Assembly: GCA_037130755.1 (NCBI GenBank)
Contig: JBAXSI010000014.1
Span: forward strand, 1-64,000
Origin: UBA10649 sp037130755
GTDB taxonomy: Bacteria > Actinomycetota > Actinomycetes > S36-B12
Reading direction: 5' to 3'
Length of the DNA stretch: 64,000 nt
This document shows positions 1-10,600 of this stretch, in pieces (positions within the stretch are counted from its first letter, which is position 1; every line of letters starts with the position of its first letter). A program made the translations under genes and the position numbers. The notes beneath the pieces are model-generated. The model made no database searches and was not told the DNA's origin. It worked only from the letters and a program-made list of their open reading frames with translations.

Positions 1-45
1 GCCAGACCCGGAGACGGCGGCCAAGTACGGCCGCTTCGCCGGGCG

Positions 46-483
46 CTACGTCGAGCGGAGTTGCTGCACCCGTTGCGCCAAGCCGTCGGCGAACTGCTGG
101 AAGGAGGGACTGAGGTCCGGAATGGACTTCACGATCATCCCGGCCATCAATCCGGTGTACTCCTCGCGCATCGTGAAGCGGGTGCCGTCCTGCTCAGCGG
201 CCAGCGTGTAGGTGCGCTCACCGACGAACAGTCCAAGGGGCATCCCTCCGCGGAAGACCATGCGGTTGGGCTCGTCGATCTCCTTCACCGTGACCGGGAA
301 CGCCTTACCGGGGTTCGCAGCAACGGTGACAGTCAGCTTCCCCCCGAGCCCGAACGCGCCTTCCACACTCACGACCCCGGAGTCCCAGGTCGGCCAGGCC
401 GCAACATCCGTAAGCACGGGCCACACCTCCGCTGGAGAGGCAGCGATGTGCGACGTCGCTTCGAACGCGCGTGCGGCACTCAC
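46..483 (-). CDS. SRPBCC (START/Bet v1-like) family protein
   Basis: A 145-residue protein with the SRPBCC layout: an N-terminal strand followed by HIAASPAEVWPVLTDVAAWPTWDSGV, matching the usual '(I)xAspxxVWxxLtDxxxwpxW' opening, then beta strands and a long C-terminal helix (SFQQFADGLAQRVQQL). Such proteins form a hydrophobic-ligand cavity; the ligand here is unknown. I start at the GTG whose bases overlap the TGA stop of the upstream gene (GTGA junction), because an upstream start would lie inside that gene. The pair is therefore probably co-transcribed and translationally coupled. Role beyond ligand binding is not inferable. Confidence 0.8.
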   Translation of the reverse strand: MSAARAFEATSHIAASPAEVWPVLTDVAAWPTWDSGVVSVEGAFGLGGKLTVTVAANPGKAFPVTVKEIDEPNRMVFRGGMPLGLFVGERTYTLAAEQDGTRFTMREEYTGLMAGMIVKSIPDLSPSFQQFADGLAQRVQQLRST

Positions 484-773
484 CGGTAGCTCCCGACGAC
501 GATAGCGTCGCTCGGCGCCGGGGGCGCCGCGCACCGGCCGGGCAGATCCCGCTGGAAGTCGGCGAATGCCGGCAGGCCAGCAAGCGGATTGGCGTCATCG
601 TCAAGGCTGGCGACGTGGACGAAGCTCACGCCGTCGGAAAGGCGATAGGCGGTGTAGTCGAAGCCGACCGGAGCGAGGTCCGCTAGGGCAGCGAAGACTC
701 CCTCAATGAGGCGCGCATTCTCGTCGGCCGCCTCCGGGAGCGTCTGGTACCGAACGATCAAGGTCTTGGTCAC
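480..773 (-). CDS. Small ABM/ferredoxin-fold-like hypothetical protein
   Basis: A 97-residue protein beginning TKTLIVRYQTLPEAADENARLIEGVF and containing DGVSFVHVASLDD, a strand-helix-strand pattern like that of dimeric alpha-beta barrel (antibiotic biosynthesis monooxygenase-like) proteins. The start is the GTG at 773, preceded by GGAGG six bases upstream; a longer frame to 842 has no comparable ribosome site. It is the first gene of a two-gene unit with the SRPBCC gene and is divergent from the HxlR regulator at 888, which may control it. Fold assignment is tentative and no catalytic residue is claimed. Confidence 0.6.
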   Translation of the reverse strand: MTKTLIVRYQTLPEAADENARLIEGVFAALADLAPVGFDYTAYRLSDGVSFVHVASLDDDANPLAGLPAFADFQRDLPGRCAAPPAPSDAIVVGSYR

Positions 774-887
774 TGTGGGCCTCCGCGCGTCTGCCGACTC
801 GGGTCGTTCTATCGGGGCCTGAACGTAGCAGATCACTTGCAACTAGCAATAGTCCTTTTAGAATGAAAGTTAGGTTACGATACGTCA
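774..887. promoter_or_regulatory. Divergent promoter with TTGC-N5-GCAA inverted repeat
   Basis: Intergenic region between the minus-strand pair and the HxlR regulator. An inverted repeat TTGC-aacta-GCAA lies at 837-849. A TANNNT-type -10 element, TACGAT at 876-881, sits six bases before the ATG at 888, so the regulator mRNA is probably leaderless. The repeat is placed upstream of that -10, where an autoregulator could act on both directions. Confidence 0.4.
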
Positions 888-1586
888 ATGCAGGATGACG
901 CACCGTTCACCCGCAGCTACGCGCAGGTGTGCGGCGTCGCCACCGCGCTCGACGTCATTGGGGACCGCTGGTCGATCCTGATCGTCCGCGACCTGCTGCT
1001 CGGACCGCTCCGCTTCGGAGACCTGGCCGCCGGCTTGCCCAGCATCGGCACCAACACACTCACGGCCAGGCTCAAGCTGTTGGAGACCACGGGCGTCGTC
1101 GCGCGCCGGGCGGCTCCCCTACCCGACCGCGGGACCGTCTATGAGCTCACGCCCTACGGCCGCGAGCTCGAGCCCATCGTGATGGCGCTCGGTCGGTGGG
1201 GGTCCCGGAGCATGGACCGACTGCCGGCGAACGCCGTCTGGCATTCGCGTTGGCTCGTCGCCGCCATGCTGGCCTTCCATGACGAGTCCCATGCGGTCGC
1301 GAAGCCCACGACATGGGCATTGTGGCTGTCCGACGGACCCTTCTCCGTCGTTGCTGAAGCAACACAGGTATCGATTTCCGCTGGCGCCCCAGCCAAGGCG
1401 GACGCCGTCGTTTCCGCCCGCGACGAGGTTCTTCACCGAATGCTCATCGGACAACTCGAACCGGGCGCTGCTTTGTCCGATGGTGACGTAACTTCTGACG
1501 GGAACCCTGCGGCGCTTGTCGATCTCCTTGCCTTGTTCGCATTCCCACCGGTGGACAGTGCCATCGACACCGCCTCGGCCCCCTGA
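888..1586 (+). CDS. HxlR-type winged-helix transcriptional regulator with SCP2-like C-terminal half
   Basis: A 232-residue regulator. Residues about 8-105 carry the HxlR signature: a Cys near the N-terminus (YAQVCGVATALDVIGDRWSILIVRDLL), the LRFGDL turn, the GIGTNTLTARLKLLE-type recognition helix region and the YELTPYGREL wing. Residues about 110-225 resemble the sterol-carrier-like domain often fused to this subgroup (WALWLSDGPFSVV, ADAVVSARDEVLHRMLIGQL). That domain may sense a hydrophobic ligand; this is inference. It is divergent from the 480-773 gene and 41 bases upstream of the dienelactone-hydrolase-like gene, either of which could be its target. Confidence 0.85.
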   Translation: MQDDAPFTRSYAQVCGVATALDVIGDRWSILIVRDLLLGPLRFGDLAAGLPSIGTNTLTARLKLLETTGVVARRAAPLPDRGTVYELTPYGRELEPIVMALGRWGSRSMDRLPANAVWHSRWLVAAMLAFHDESHAVAKPTTWALWLSDGPFSVVAEATQVSISAGAPAKADAVVSARDEVLHRMLIGQLEPGAALSDGDVTSDGNPAALVDLLALFAFPPVDSAIDTASAP

Positions 1587-1627
1587 GTCGGGGAGGATGT
1601 CGTGATACCTGAACCGGGGAGGTCCAC

Positions 1628-2209
1628 ATGGCCGAAGTGCTGCTGTTCCACCACGCGCAAGGACTGACCCCCGGGGTCGTCGCGTTCGCCGACGACCTAC
1701 GGGCCGCGGGGCACACCGTGCACACGCCGGACCTGCTCGACGGCCGACTGTTCGACAGCATTCCCGAGGGGATGGCCTACGTCGAGGAGCTCGGATTCCA
1801 GGAGATCCTCGAGCGTGGTGCCCGTGCCGCCGCCGACCTGACCGAGGGCCTGGTCTACGCAGGGTTCTCCCTCGGCGAGATGCCCGCACAGATGCTGGCC
1901 CAGACACGCGCCGGGGCGCGGGGTGCGCTGCTGTTCTACTCGTGCATTCCGATCTCCGGCGAGTGGGCCTTCGGGCCTTGGCCGGATGGAGTGCCGGTGC
2001 AGATCCACGGGATGGACGCCGACCCGTTCTTCGTCGGCGAGGGCGACATCGACGCAGCACGCGAGATCGTCGCCTCAGTCGACGATGCCGAACTGTTCCT
2101 CTACCCGGGAGACCAGCACTACTTCGCGGACAGTTCGCTCCCGTCGTATGACGCCGCCGCGACTGCACTGCTCACGCAGCGCGTGCTGGGGTTCCTCGAC
2201 CGCGTCTAG
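1628..2209 (+). CDS. Dienelactone hydrolase family protein
   Basis: A 193-residue alpha/beta hydrolase of the compact DLH type. The opening AEVLLFHHAQGLTPGVVAFADDLRAAGHTVHTPDL is typical of the family. The nucleophile elbow reads AGFSLGE with Ser81 rather than the Cys of classical dienelactone hydrolase. A plausible acid is Asp130 or Asp132 (HGMDADPF) and the base is His164 (PGDQHYFAD). A GGGGAGG ribosome site precedes the ATG. The substrate is unknown. The gene converges with the S9 peptidase gene, the two stop regions overlapping by four bases. Confidence 0.85.
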   Translation: MAEVLLFHHAQGLTPGVVAFADDLRAAGHTVHTPDLLDGRLFDSIPEGMAYVEELGFQEILERGARAAADLTEGLVYAGFSLGEMPAQMLAQTRAGARGALLFYSCIPISGEWAFGPWPDGVPVQIHGMDADPFFVGEGDIDAAREIVASVDDAELFLYPGDQHYFADSSLPSYDAAATALLTQRVLGFLDRV

Positions 2210-4191
2210 GCACGCGTCAGGAGCAGCCGCGGAACTCCGGGCGGATCGAACCCGAGGACCTGTCCGTAGAACGACAGCTCGGCCTCCAGGCACGCGATGT
2301 TCGTTGTCGCCTTCCGGAAGCCGTGGGACTCGCCTTCGAACGCAAGATAGGCGTGCGGAATCCCCTTGCGCACCAACGCATCTCGGAAGAGCTCCGCCTG
2401 GCTTGGCGGCACGATCGGGTCGTCGAGGCCCTGCAGGAGGAGCACGGGGCACGACAGCGAGTCGACGTGGTTGAGCGGGGCGCGCGACTCGTAGAGGTCG
2501 CGTCTCTCCGGCAAGGGGCCAATCAGTCCGTCGAGGTAGCGCGACTCGAAGTCATGCGTGTCGTCAGCGAATTGGAGTAGCTCGGCCACGCCGTAGTACG
2601 AAGTGCCGCAGGCGAACGCGTCCGTGCCCGTGAGGGCCGCCAGCACGGTCCAGCCACCGGCGGATCCTCCGCGGATCATAAGACGTCGTTCATCAGCGAG
2701 ACCTGCGTCGACCAGGCCGCGGAGCGCCGTGACGGTGTCCTCGACATCGACGATCCCCCATTGGCCCCGAAGCCGTTCGCGGTACTCCCGGCCGTACCCG
2801 GTGGAGCCGCCGTAGTTGACGACCGCCACCCCGATGCCTCGGCTGGTGAAGTAGGCGATCTCGGGATCGAGGATTCCAGGATCGTGGCTGGTCGGGCCAC
2901 CGTGAACGAAGGCGACATAGGGCGGCCGCTCATCGTCGGGCGCGACGAAGTCAGGGTTGCGAGGCTGGTAGACGAAGCAGTGAACATCACGACCCTCGTT
3001 CCCGCGGAAGGTCATCTCGTCCACATCCGGCAGATAGGCCTCGTCGGGCGCCTCGTCAACGCTGGACCGAATCACTTCGACAACCCCGTCCGCGAGACCG
3101 ATCGTCAGGATCGCCGTGGCCGCGTGCGGCCCAGCAGCCTGGACGAGCACACGCTCAGCATCGACCTCGAGGAGGTGGATGTAGTTGAGTCCCGGCGTTG
3201 TCAGGTCGACCAGCTCCCCGGTTTCCGGATTGAGGATGGCAAGGGCATCGCTGCCGAAGGTGCGACAGGTCAGCAGGCGGCCATCAGCTAGCGATAGGTG
3301 CCAGCGCAGACCGAACACCCACAGCGGACCCGCGAAGTCGGCCTCGAGCGGGCACAGTGCACGCGGTTCGCCCCCGGCTGCATCCACGCGGTACAGGTTC
3401 CACCAGCCCGTCCGGTCACTGATCACGTCGAGTGTGTTGGCATCGACCCACCTAGGCTGCAGAACCGACTCGGTCGTCGAGCCCATCAGCACGCGCGCAT
3501 TCGCGAAGCTTCCGTCAGCGGCAAGCTCGGCCACCCGCAACGAAGTGCCGTCCCACGGCATCTGCGGATGGTTCCAGGCGATCCACGCCAACCGTCGACC
3601 GTCTGGCGACACCGTTGGGTACGCCAGGAAGTGCGAGCCTGCGGTCAGGACCCGAACGGCGGACGGATCCTCAGCCGCTGCTCCGTCGATCGGAACAGAA
3701 ACGATGTCCCGACTGACGGCGCCATCGGGTGCGTGCGTCTCGCGCACACACCAGATCTCACGACCATCGGCAGACGGCGCGAGATCGGCGTACCGCAGCG
3801 ACGCCTCCGTCGCAGGGGCCGGCGTCAAGGGCACCGGCTGATCCGAACCGTGATCGAGTCGGTACATGCGCTGATCAGAGAACTCGGTGAACACGAGCGA
3901 CGCCGCATCGCCCTCCGAGCCTTCTACTGTGGTCCACGAGCCCCCGCCGTACTCGTGCACGCGAGTCCGGGCATTCCACGGCGCAGGAAGGACATCCACC
4001 GGCGAGCCATCACTGCCGCGTCGCCGGACCGCGTTCCGTCCCTGCTCCTCACTCATTGTCTCGAGCCACCACACATCGGCGCCGACGAAGCCACCACCGT
4101 CGAGGTGATGACCGCCACGCGCGACGTCCGCTGCCGAGAAAGGCGAGACCCACGAGCCGTACGGCGCAACGCCGCGTCCGTCAGTAGTCAT
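2206..4191 (-). CDS. S9 family prolyl oligopeptidase/acylaminoacyl-peptidase
   Basis: A 661-residue serine peptidase: an N-terminal beta-propeller (about 1-400, repeats such as SADGREIWCV and SPDGRRLAWIAW) and a C-terminal alpha/beta hydrolase domain. The triad is visible as Ser510 in GGSAGGW, Asp591 in GLDDPIVPP and His623 in GESHGFRK. No signal peptide is seen, so it is probably cytosolic, cleaving short or N-acylated peptides. I start at MTTDGRG, six residues inside the longest frame. It is monocistronic and convergent with the preceding gene. Confidence 0.9.
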   Translation of the reverse strand: MTTDGRGVAPYGSWVSPFSAADVARGGHHLDGGGFVGADVWWLETMSEEQGRNAVRRRGSDGSPVDVLPAPWNARTRVHEYGGGSWTTVEGSEGDAASLVFTEFSDQRMYRLDHGSDQPVPLTPAPATEASLRYADLAPSADGREIWCVRETHAPDGAVSRDIVSVPIDGAAAEDPSAVRVLTAGSHFLAYPTVSPDGRRLAWIAWNHPQMPWDGTSLRVAELAADGSFANARVLMGSTTESVLQPRWVDANTLDVISDRTGWWNLYRVDAAGGEPRALCPLEADFAGPLWVFGLRWHLSLADGRLLTCRTFGSDALAILNPETGELVDLTTPGLNYIHLLEVDAERVLVQAAGPHAATAILTIGLADGVVEVIRSSVDEAPDEAYLPDVDEMTFRGNEGRDVHCFVYQPRNPDFVAPDDERPPYVAFVHGGPTSHDPGILDPEIAYFTSRGIGVAVVNYGGSTGYGREYRERLRGQWGIVDVEDTVTALRGLVDAGLADERRLMIRGGSAGGWTVLAALTGTDAFACGTSYYGVAELLQFADDTHDFESRYLDGLIGPLPERRDLYESRAPLNHVDSLSCPVLLLQGLDDPIVPPSQAELFRDALVRKGIPHAYLAFEGESHGFRKATTNIACLEAELSFYGQVLGFDPPGVPRLLLTRA

Positions 4192-4623
4192 AGCGCAGGC
4201 TAACGCCAACCGGTCGGGTCGGCGATGGCTTCAGGCGCCCGATGGCGGGTAGATCCCCGCGATGCTCTGGTTGCGCCCATCAGGCCCGAGGACGACGACT
4301 GACATCCGCTGTCGCGCGCTCCCGACTGTCCATCGATTACCACCGGGTGCGTGACACTTCACGGTCATCGATTACGTATCCGTGCCGGAGAAGCGTTGGT
4401 ATGTAACGACCTTTTGTACGACGTGCAATAGCAGATGCAACTAGCCCGATCACCCCGCCTTGTACAACAGGTTGGGAGCGACTTGGTAAGAACGAGGTGA
4501 AGCGAAGGCTCATCGCGACAAACGGGAGGTTACGGTCACGCACGAGTGAACCCGCACCGTGCATTGACTGCGCGGCTTTCGCGGGGGCTCATCGCACACC
4601 GGCCCTGACCATCTGGAGAACTG
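4192..4623. promoter_or_regulatory. Upstream region of the amylopullulanase gene with direct repeats
   Basis: No convincing gene lies in this 430-base stretch. Two direct repeat pairs stand out. CATCGATTAC occurs at 4331-4340 and again at 4366-4375. TGCAATAGC at 4424-4432 and TGCAACTAGC at 4436-4445 form a tandem repeat with starts 12 bases apart. The latter resemble tandem half-sites of a carbohydrate-responsive repressor, which would fit a starch-degrading gene. Assignment is inference from position and repetition only. Confidence 0.3.
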
Positions 4624-7600
4624 ATGACTGCTCTGCGTCCGTACGGCCTTGGACTGTTGATGGGGGCGCTGCTCGCGGCCTCGGTGACAGTTCCTGCGGG
4701 AGTCGCCAGTGCTGCTGCCACGCCGGAACCGACGTCGGTGACGATCGCCGGCAGCCTGCAGAGCGAGCTGGGCTGCACCGCAGACTGGCAGCCGGAGTGC
4801 GCGTCGACCCATCTCGCGCTCGATGCCACGGACGGTGTCTGGCAGGGCTCGTTCGCGGTGCCCGTGGGGTCCTACGAGTACAAGGCCGCACTCAACGACG
4901 CGTGGACCGAGAACTACGGCGCCAACGCGGCCCCCAACGGCGGCAACATCGCGCTGAACCTGGCCGCCGACTCGACCGTGAAGTTCTACTACGACAACGC
5001 CACCCACTGGGTCGCCGACTCGCAGTCGTCGACCATCGCGACCGCCGCCGGCGACTTCCAGAGCGAGCTCGGCTGCGCCGGTGACTGGCAGCCGGACTGC
5101 CTGCGCTCCTGGCTGCAGGACCCAGACGGCGACGGCACCTACACCTTCACCACCACCGCGCTGCCCGCCGGCACCTACAACTTCAAGGTGGCTCACAACG
5201 AGGCCTGGGGCGTCAACTACGGGGCCAACGGCGTGGCCGACGGTGCCAACATCTCCTTCACGGTCGCTAACGCCGGGGACGCCCTGACGATCTCGTACGT
5301 TAAGGACACCCACGTCGCCACCGCCAGCGTTGCCGCGCAGGGCGGTGGAACCCCGGCTCCGAGCAAGCCGTCGGTGACGATCGCCGGCAGCCTGCAGAGC
5401 GAACTGGGCTGCCCCGCAGACTGGCAGCCGGAATGCGCGGCCACGCACCTGGCCCTCGACGCCACCGACGGTGTGTGGCAGGGCGCCTTCCCCATTCCCG
5501 CTGGCGCGTATGAGTACAAGGCCGCACTGAACGACGCGTGGACCGAGAGCTACGGCCTCAACACGGGCCCCAACAACATCCCCCTGACGGTCGCAGCGGA
5601 CGCATCCGTGAAGTTCTACTTCGACCCGGTGTCGCACTGGGCCACGGACTCCGTTTCTTCAGCTATCGCAACCGCAGCAGGCAGCTTCCAGAGCGAGCTC
5701 GGCTGCCCGGGCGACTGGCAGCCGGACTGCCTGCGCTCCTGGCTGCAGGACACCGACGGTGACGGCACCTACGCCTTCACCACCGACACGCTTCCCGCCG
5801 GCAACTACGAGTTCAAGGTCGCGCGCAACGAGGCGTGGGACACCAGCTACGGCGCCAACGGCGGCGGCAACAACATCCCCTTCACCGTCGGCCAGCTCGG
5901 GGACAAGGTCACCATCTCCTACTCCCCGACCGACAACATCCCCACCGTGACGGTCCAGGCCCAGATCAGCGGCGTGCTCCCGGGCGACGACAAGCTCGCG
6001 GGCGACAGCGTCCGCCAGTCGATGACCGGCGAGAAGTTCTACTTCGTGATGCCCGACCGATTCGCGAATGGCGACACCGGCAATGACACCGCGGGTGTCG
6101 ACCCGACCAAGGGCCGACTCGTGCACGGCTTCGACCCGACGGACAAGGGCTTCTACCACGGTGGAGACCTCGCCGGCCTGAAGGACAAGCTGCCCTACCT
6201 CAAGGGCATGGGCATCACGGCTCTGTGGATGACGCCCATGTTCAAGAACCAGTGGGTCCAGGGCACAGGAACGGACGTGTCGGCTGGCTACCACGGCTAC
6301 TGGACGATCGACTACACCCAGATCGATCCGCACTTCGGGACCAACCAGCAGATGGCCGACCTGATCACGGCGGCCCATGCCAAGGGCATCAAGGTCTTCT
6401 TCGACATCATCCCGAACCACACCGCCGATGTCATCCAGTACGAGGAGGGCAAGGACACCTATCGGTCCAAGAGCGCCTACCCGTACCTCGACGCCAACGG
6501 CAACGAGTTCGACGACGCCAAGGTGGCGGGCACCTCTGCCTTCCCCGGGCTCAATGCCGCCTCGTTCCCGTACACGCCGACGGTCCCGTCCGCCCTCGCG
6601 AACGCGAAGGTTCCGGCCTGGCTCAACGACGTGACGGTGTATCACAACCGAGGGAACTCGACGTTCGCCGGCGAGTCGAGCCAGTACGGCGACTTCTTCG
6701 GACTCGACGACCTGTTCACCGAGAACCCCAAGGTCGTCAACGGCATGATCGACATCTTCTCGGCGTGGATCACCGAGCTCGGGATCGACGGCTACCGCAT
6801 CGACACCGTCAAGCACGTCAACGACGAGTTCTGGACGGCGTTCGCGCCGGCCATCCAGTCGTACGCGACCGCGCACGGCAATCCCAACTTCTTCTCGTTC
6901 GGTGAGGTGTTCGACGGCAACCCGTCCTTCACCTCCCGCTACACGACGGAGCTTAAGCTGCCAGCCGTCCTCGACTTCCCCTTCCAGGGCAAGGCATCTG
7001 GCTTCGCTCAGGGCGACTCCACGGACACCCTGCGTGACCTGTTCCAGCAGGACGACCTCTACATCGACGCGGACTCCAACGCCTACTCGCTGCCCACCTT
7101 CCTGGGCAACCACGACATGGGCCGCATCGGCTACTTCCTGCGCAACAGCGGCGACCAGCTGGCGCGCGATGAGCTCGCCCATTCGCTGATGTACCTGTCG
7201 CGGGGCAACCCGGTCGTCTACTACGGCGACGAGCAGGGTTTCACGGGCGACGGCGGTGACAAGGACGCACGACAGGACATGTTCCCCTCGAAGGTGGCGT
7301 CCTACAACGATGACAATCTCATCGGGACCGCAGCCACCACGGCTGACGACAACTTCGACCCCACGCACCCGCTGTACCAGCACCTCTCGGATCTGGGTAG
7401 CCTCACCGCTGCGAACCCGGCACTGCGCTCGGGCCTCCAGCAGCATCGGTTCTCGTCCAGCAGCGCGGGCATCTACGCCTTCAGCCGGATGGACTGGAAG
7501 GAAGGCGTCGAGTACGTCGTCGCACTTAACAACGCCACCACCCCGAAGACTGCGTCGATTCCGACGTACTCCGCCGACATGCCCTTCACCGGGATCTGGC

Positions 7601-10600
7601 CGACGGGTGCTCCAGCCGCGACGACCAACGCCTCGCGCGAGCTGACGATCACGGTTCCGCCGCTCTCGGCAGTCGTCTACCGCGCCGATGGCGTCGTGGC
7701 CGACGCCCCGGCTCCGGTCATCAGTGTCAGCGGCCCCGCGGCGGGCACCGAGGTCAAGGGTCTGATCGACCTCTCGGCCAAGGTGACCGGCAGCGCGCCG
7801 GCCGAGGTGACGTTCGCCGTGCGCGCCGATGGCGGCGACTGGACGGTCGCCGGCACCGACGACAACAAGCCGTACTCGATGCAGTACGACGTCTCCGGCT
7901 ACGCGGCGGGCGCCAAGCTCGACATCCGCGCGATCGTCAAGACGCGCGCGGGCGCACTCAATGCCGACATGGTCTCGGCGACGGTCGGGGCCACGGTCAC
8001 ACCGCCGCCGGTCACGAGCAGCGGCGCCGACTACATGGTCGTGCACTACAACCGGCCGGACGGCAACTACGACGGCTGGGGCCTGCACGCCTGGGGCGAC
8101 ATCGAGGGCACGGTCGACTGGACGAGCCCGATCCCCTTCTCCGGCGAGGACGCCTACGGCCGCTTCGCCTGGGTCAAGATCAAGCCGGGCGGCAGCAGCG
8201 TCGGATTCATCGTCCACAAGGGCGACGTGAAGGACCCGGACGGCGACCGCTTCGCGAATCCGCAGGTGACTCCTGAGATCTGGCTGACGTCGGGTGATGC
8301 CGGGGTCGACGGATCGCTGGCTGCCGCACGCGGCTTCGCCCGCATTCACTACAACCGAACGGACGGCAACTACGCTGGCTGGGGCCTGCACCTGTGGGGC
8401 GATGCGATCGCCGCAGGCGTGGGAACCGACTGGGCCAATCCGCGCCCGGCCGATGGCACCGATGACTTCGGCGCCTACTGGGATGTACCGCTGAAGAACC
8501 CGCAAGCGGTGCTGAACTTCATCATTCACAACGGCGACACCAAGGACGTCAATGCCGACGAGGCGTTCGTTCCTAGCGCCGCCGGCGAGATCTGGCGCAA
8601 CCAAGGCGACGGCACGATCAACCGCACTCGCGGTGCCGCGCAGAAGTACGCGGAGATCCATTACCACCGTGCCGACGGCGACTACGGCGACTACACGTCA
8701 TCCGTCAGCAGTGACTTCTGGGGAATGCACGTGTGGACCGGCGCAGCCGTCTCGACCCAGTGGACCACGCCGCTGAAGCCGGTCCGGGTCGACGCGTTCG
8801 GCCCGGTGTTCCAGGTGCCTCTCGTCGACGGGGCATCACGGCTCAACTTCATCATCCACCGTGGGGACACGAAGGATCCGAACGCTGATCAGGCGCTCGA
8901 CCTGACGACCTACGGCAACCAGACCTGGTACGTCTCCGGTCAGGCGAAGGACAGCCAGATCCAGTGGCTGCTGCCCGTTGTCGGTCGCGGCGTCGACGCC
9001 GACCTCACCAAGGCGCAGGCGCAGTGGGTCTCGCAGGACACCGTGCTGTGGAAGGCGGAGTCTCCGGATGCCCTGTCGTACACCCTGAGGTGGAGCCCCA
9101 CGGGCGAGATCACGGCCGGACCGGACGGGGTTATCGGAGGCAAGTCCATCCGATTGACGTACGACCCGGCCGGCATGACCCCGGAGCTGACCGCCAAGTG
9201 GCCGCACCTCGCGGGCTACCAGGTGTTCAAGGTCCGCCGCGCCGATCTGGCGACGGTGCCGAAGGCACTTCAAGGGCAGGTCGTGGCGGTCGAGAAGGCA
9301 GCTGACGGCAGCCTTCGCCGGGCGACGTCGGTGCAGATCCCGGGTGTCCTCGACGATCTGTACTCGGCCCAGGCCGCGAAGGTCGCCCTCGGGGCAACGG
9401 TGTCTGGTGGCGCCACGACCCTGCGGGTCTGGGCCCCCACGGCACAGCAGGCCCGAGTGCTCGTGTTCGACACCGCCACCGCGGCGGCCCCCAGCGCGAC
9501 GCTCGACATGGCGCGCGACGACGCCAGCGGCGTGTGGTCTGCGTCCGGAGCCGACCTCACCGGTCGGTACTACCTCTATGAGGTCACGGTGTGGGCACCC
9601 AGCACGCAGGCGATCGTCACCAACCAGGTGACCGATCCCTACTCGCTGTCGCTGTCCACCAACAGCACGCGCAGCCAGGTCGTCGACCTCGACTCCCGGA
9701 GCCTCAAGCCGGGCGGCTGGGACGAGCTGCGCAAGCCCAAGCTCAAGAAGGCCGAGGACATCTCGCTTTACGAGCTGCACGTGCGTGACTTCTCGGCGAA
9801 CGATCCGTCCGTCCCCGCCAGCAAGCGGGGCACGTTCGAGGCATTCGCGCTGGACGACACGAACGGCACCGAGCATCTGAAGGAACTGGCCGAGGCGGGT
9901 CTGACGCACGTGCACCTGCTGCCGTCGTTCGACTTCGCAACGGTGAACGAGGACCGCAGCACCTGGACGCAGCCATCGGCCGCGGACCTGGCCGGACTCC
10001 CGGCCGACTCCGAGGCCCAGCAGGCCGCGGTCACGGCCAACGCCAAGACCGATGGCTTCAACTGGGGCTACGACCCGCTGCACTACACCGTTCCTGAGGG
10101 CAGCTACAGCACCAACCCGCAAGGCTCGCGCCGCATCGTGGAGTTCCGCGACATGGTGAAGGGCCTGAACGAGGACGGTCTGCGCGTCGTGATGGATGTG
10201 GTCTACAACCACACGAGCGCGGCCGGTCAGGACGCGAACTCCGTCCTCGACCGGTTGGTGCCTGGCTACTACCAGCGCCTCAACGACAAGGGAGCGATCG
10301 AGACCTCCACGTGCTGCTCCAACACTGCAAGCGAGCACGCCATGATGGAGAAGCTCATGATCGACTCCGTCGTGACGTGGGCGCGCGAGTACAAGGTGGA
10401 CGGCTTCCGCTTCGACCTCATGGGTCACCATTCGAAGCAGAACATGCTCAACCTGCGGGCCGCGCTGGACGCCCTCACCTTGGCCAAGGACGGGGTCGAC
10501 GGAAAGTCGATCTACCTCTACGGCGAGGGATGGAACTTCGGCGAGGTCGCCAACAACGCCCGGTTCGTCCAGGCGACACAGGCCAACATGGCCGGCACCG

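Noticed and set aside
5659..8667. A 1002-codon open frame on the minus strand opposite the amylopullulanase gene.
   Set aside because: It has no recognisable domain, is Arg/Val-rich as expected for the antisense of a high-GC gene, and the plus-strand frame has unmistakable catalytic motifs throughout.
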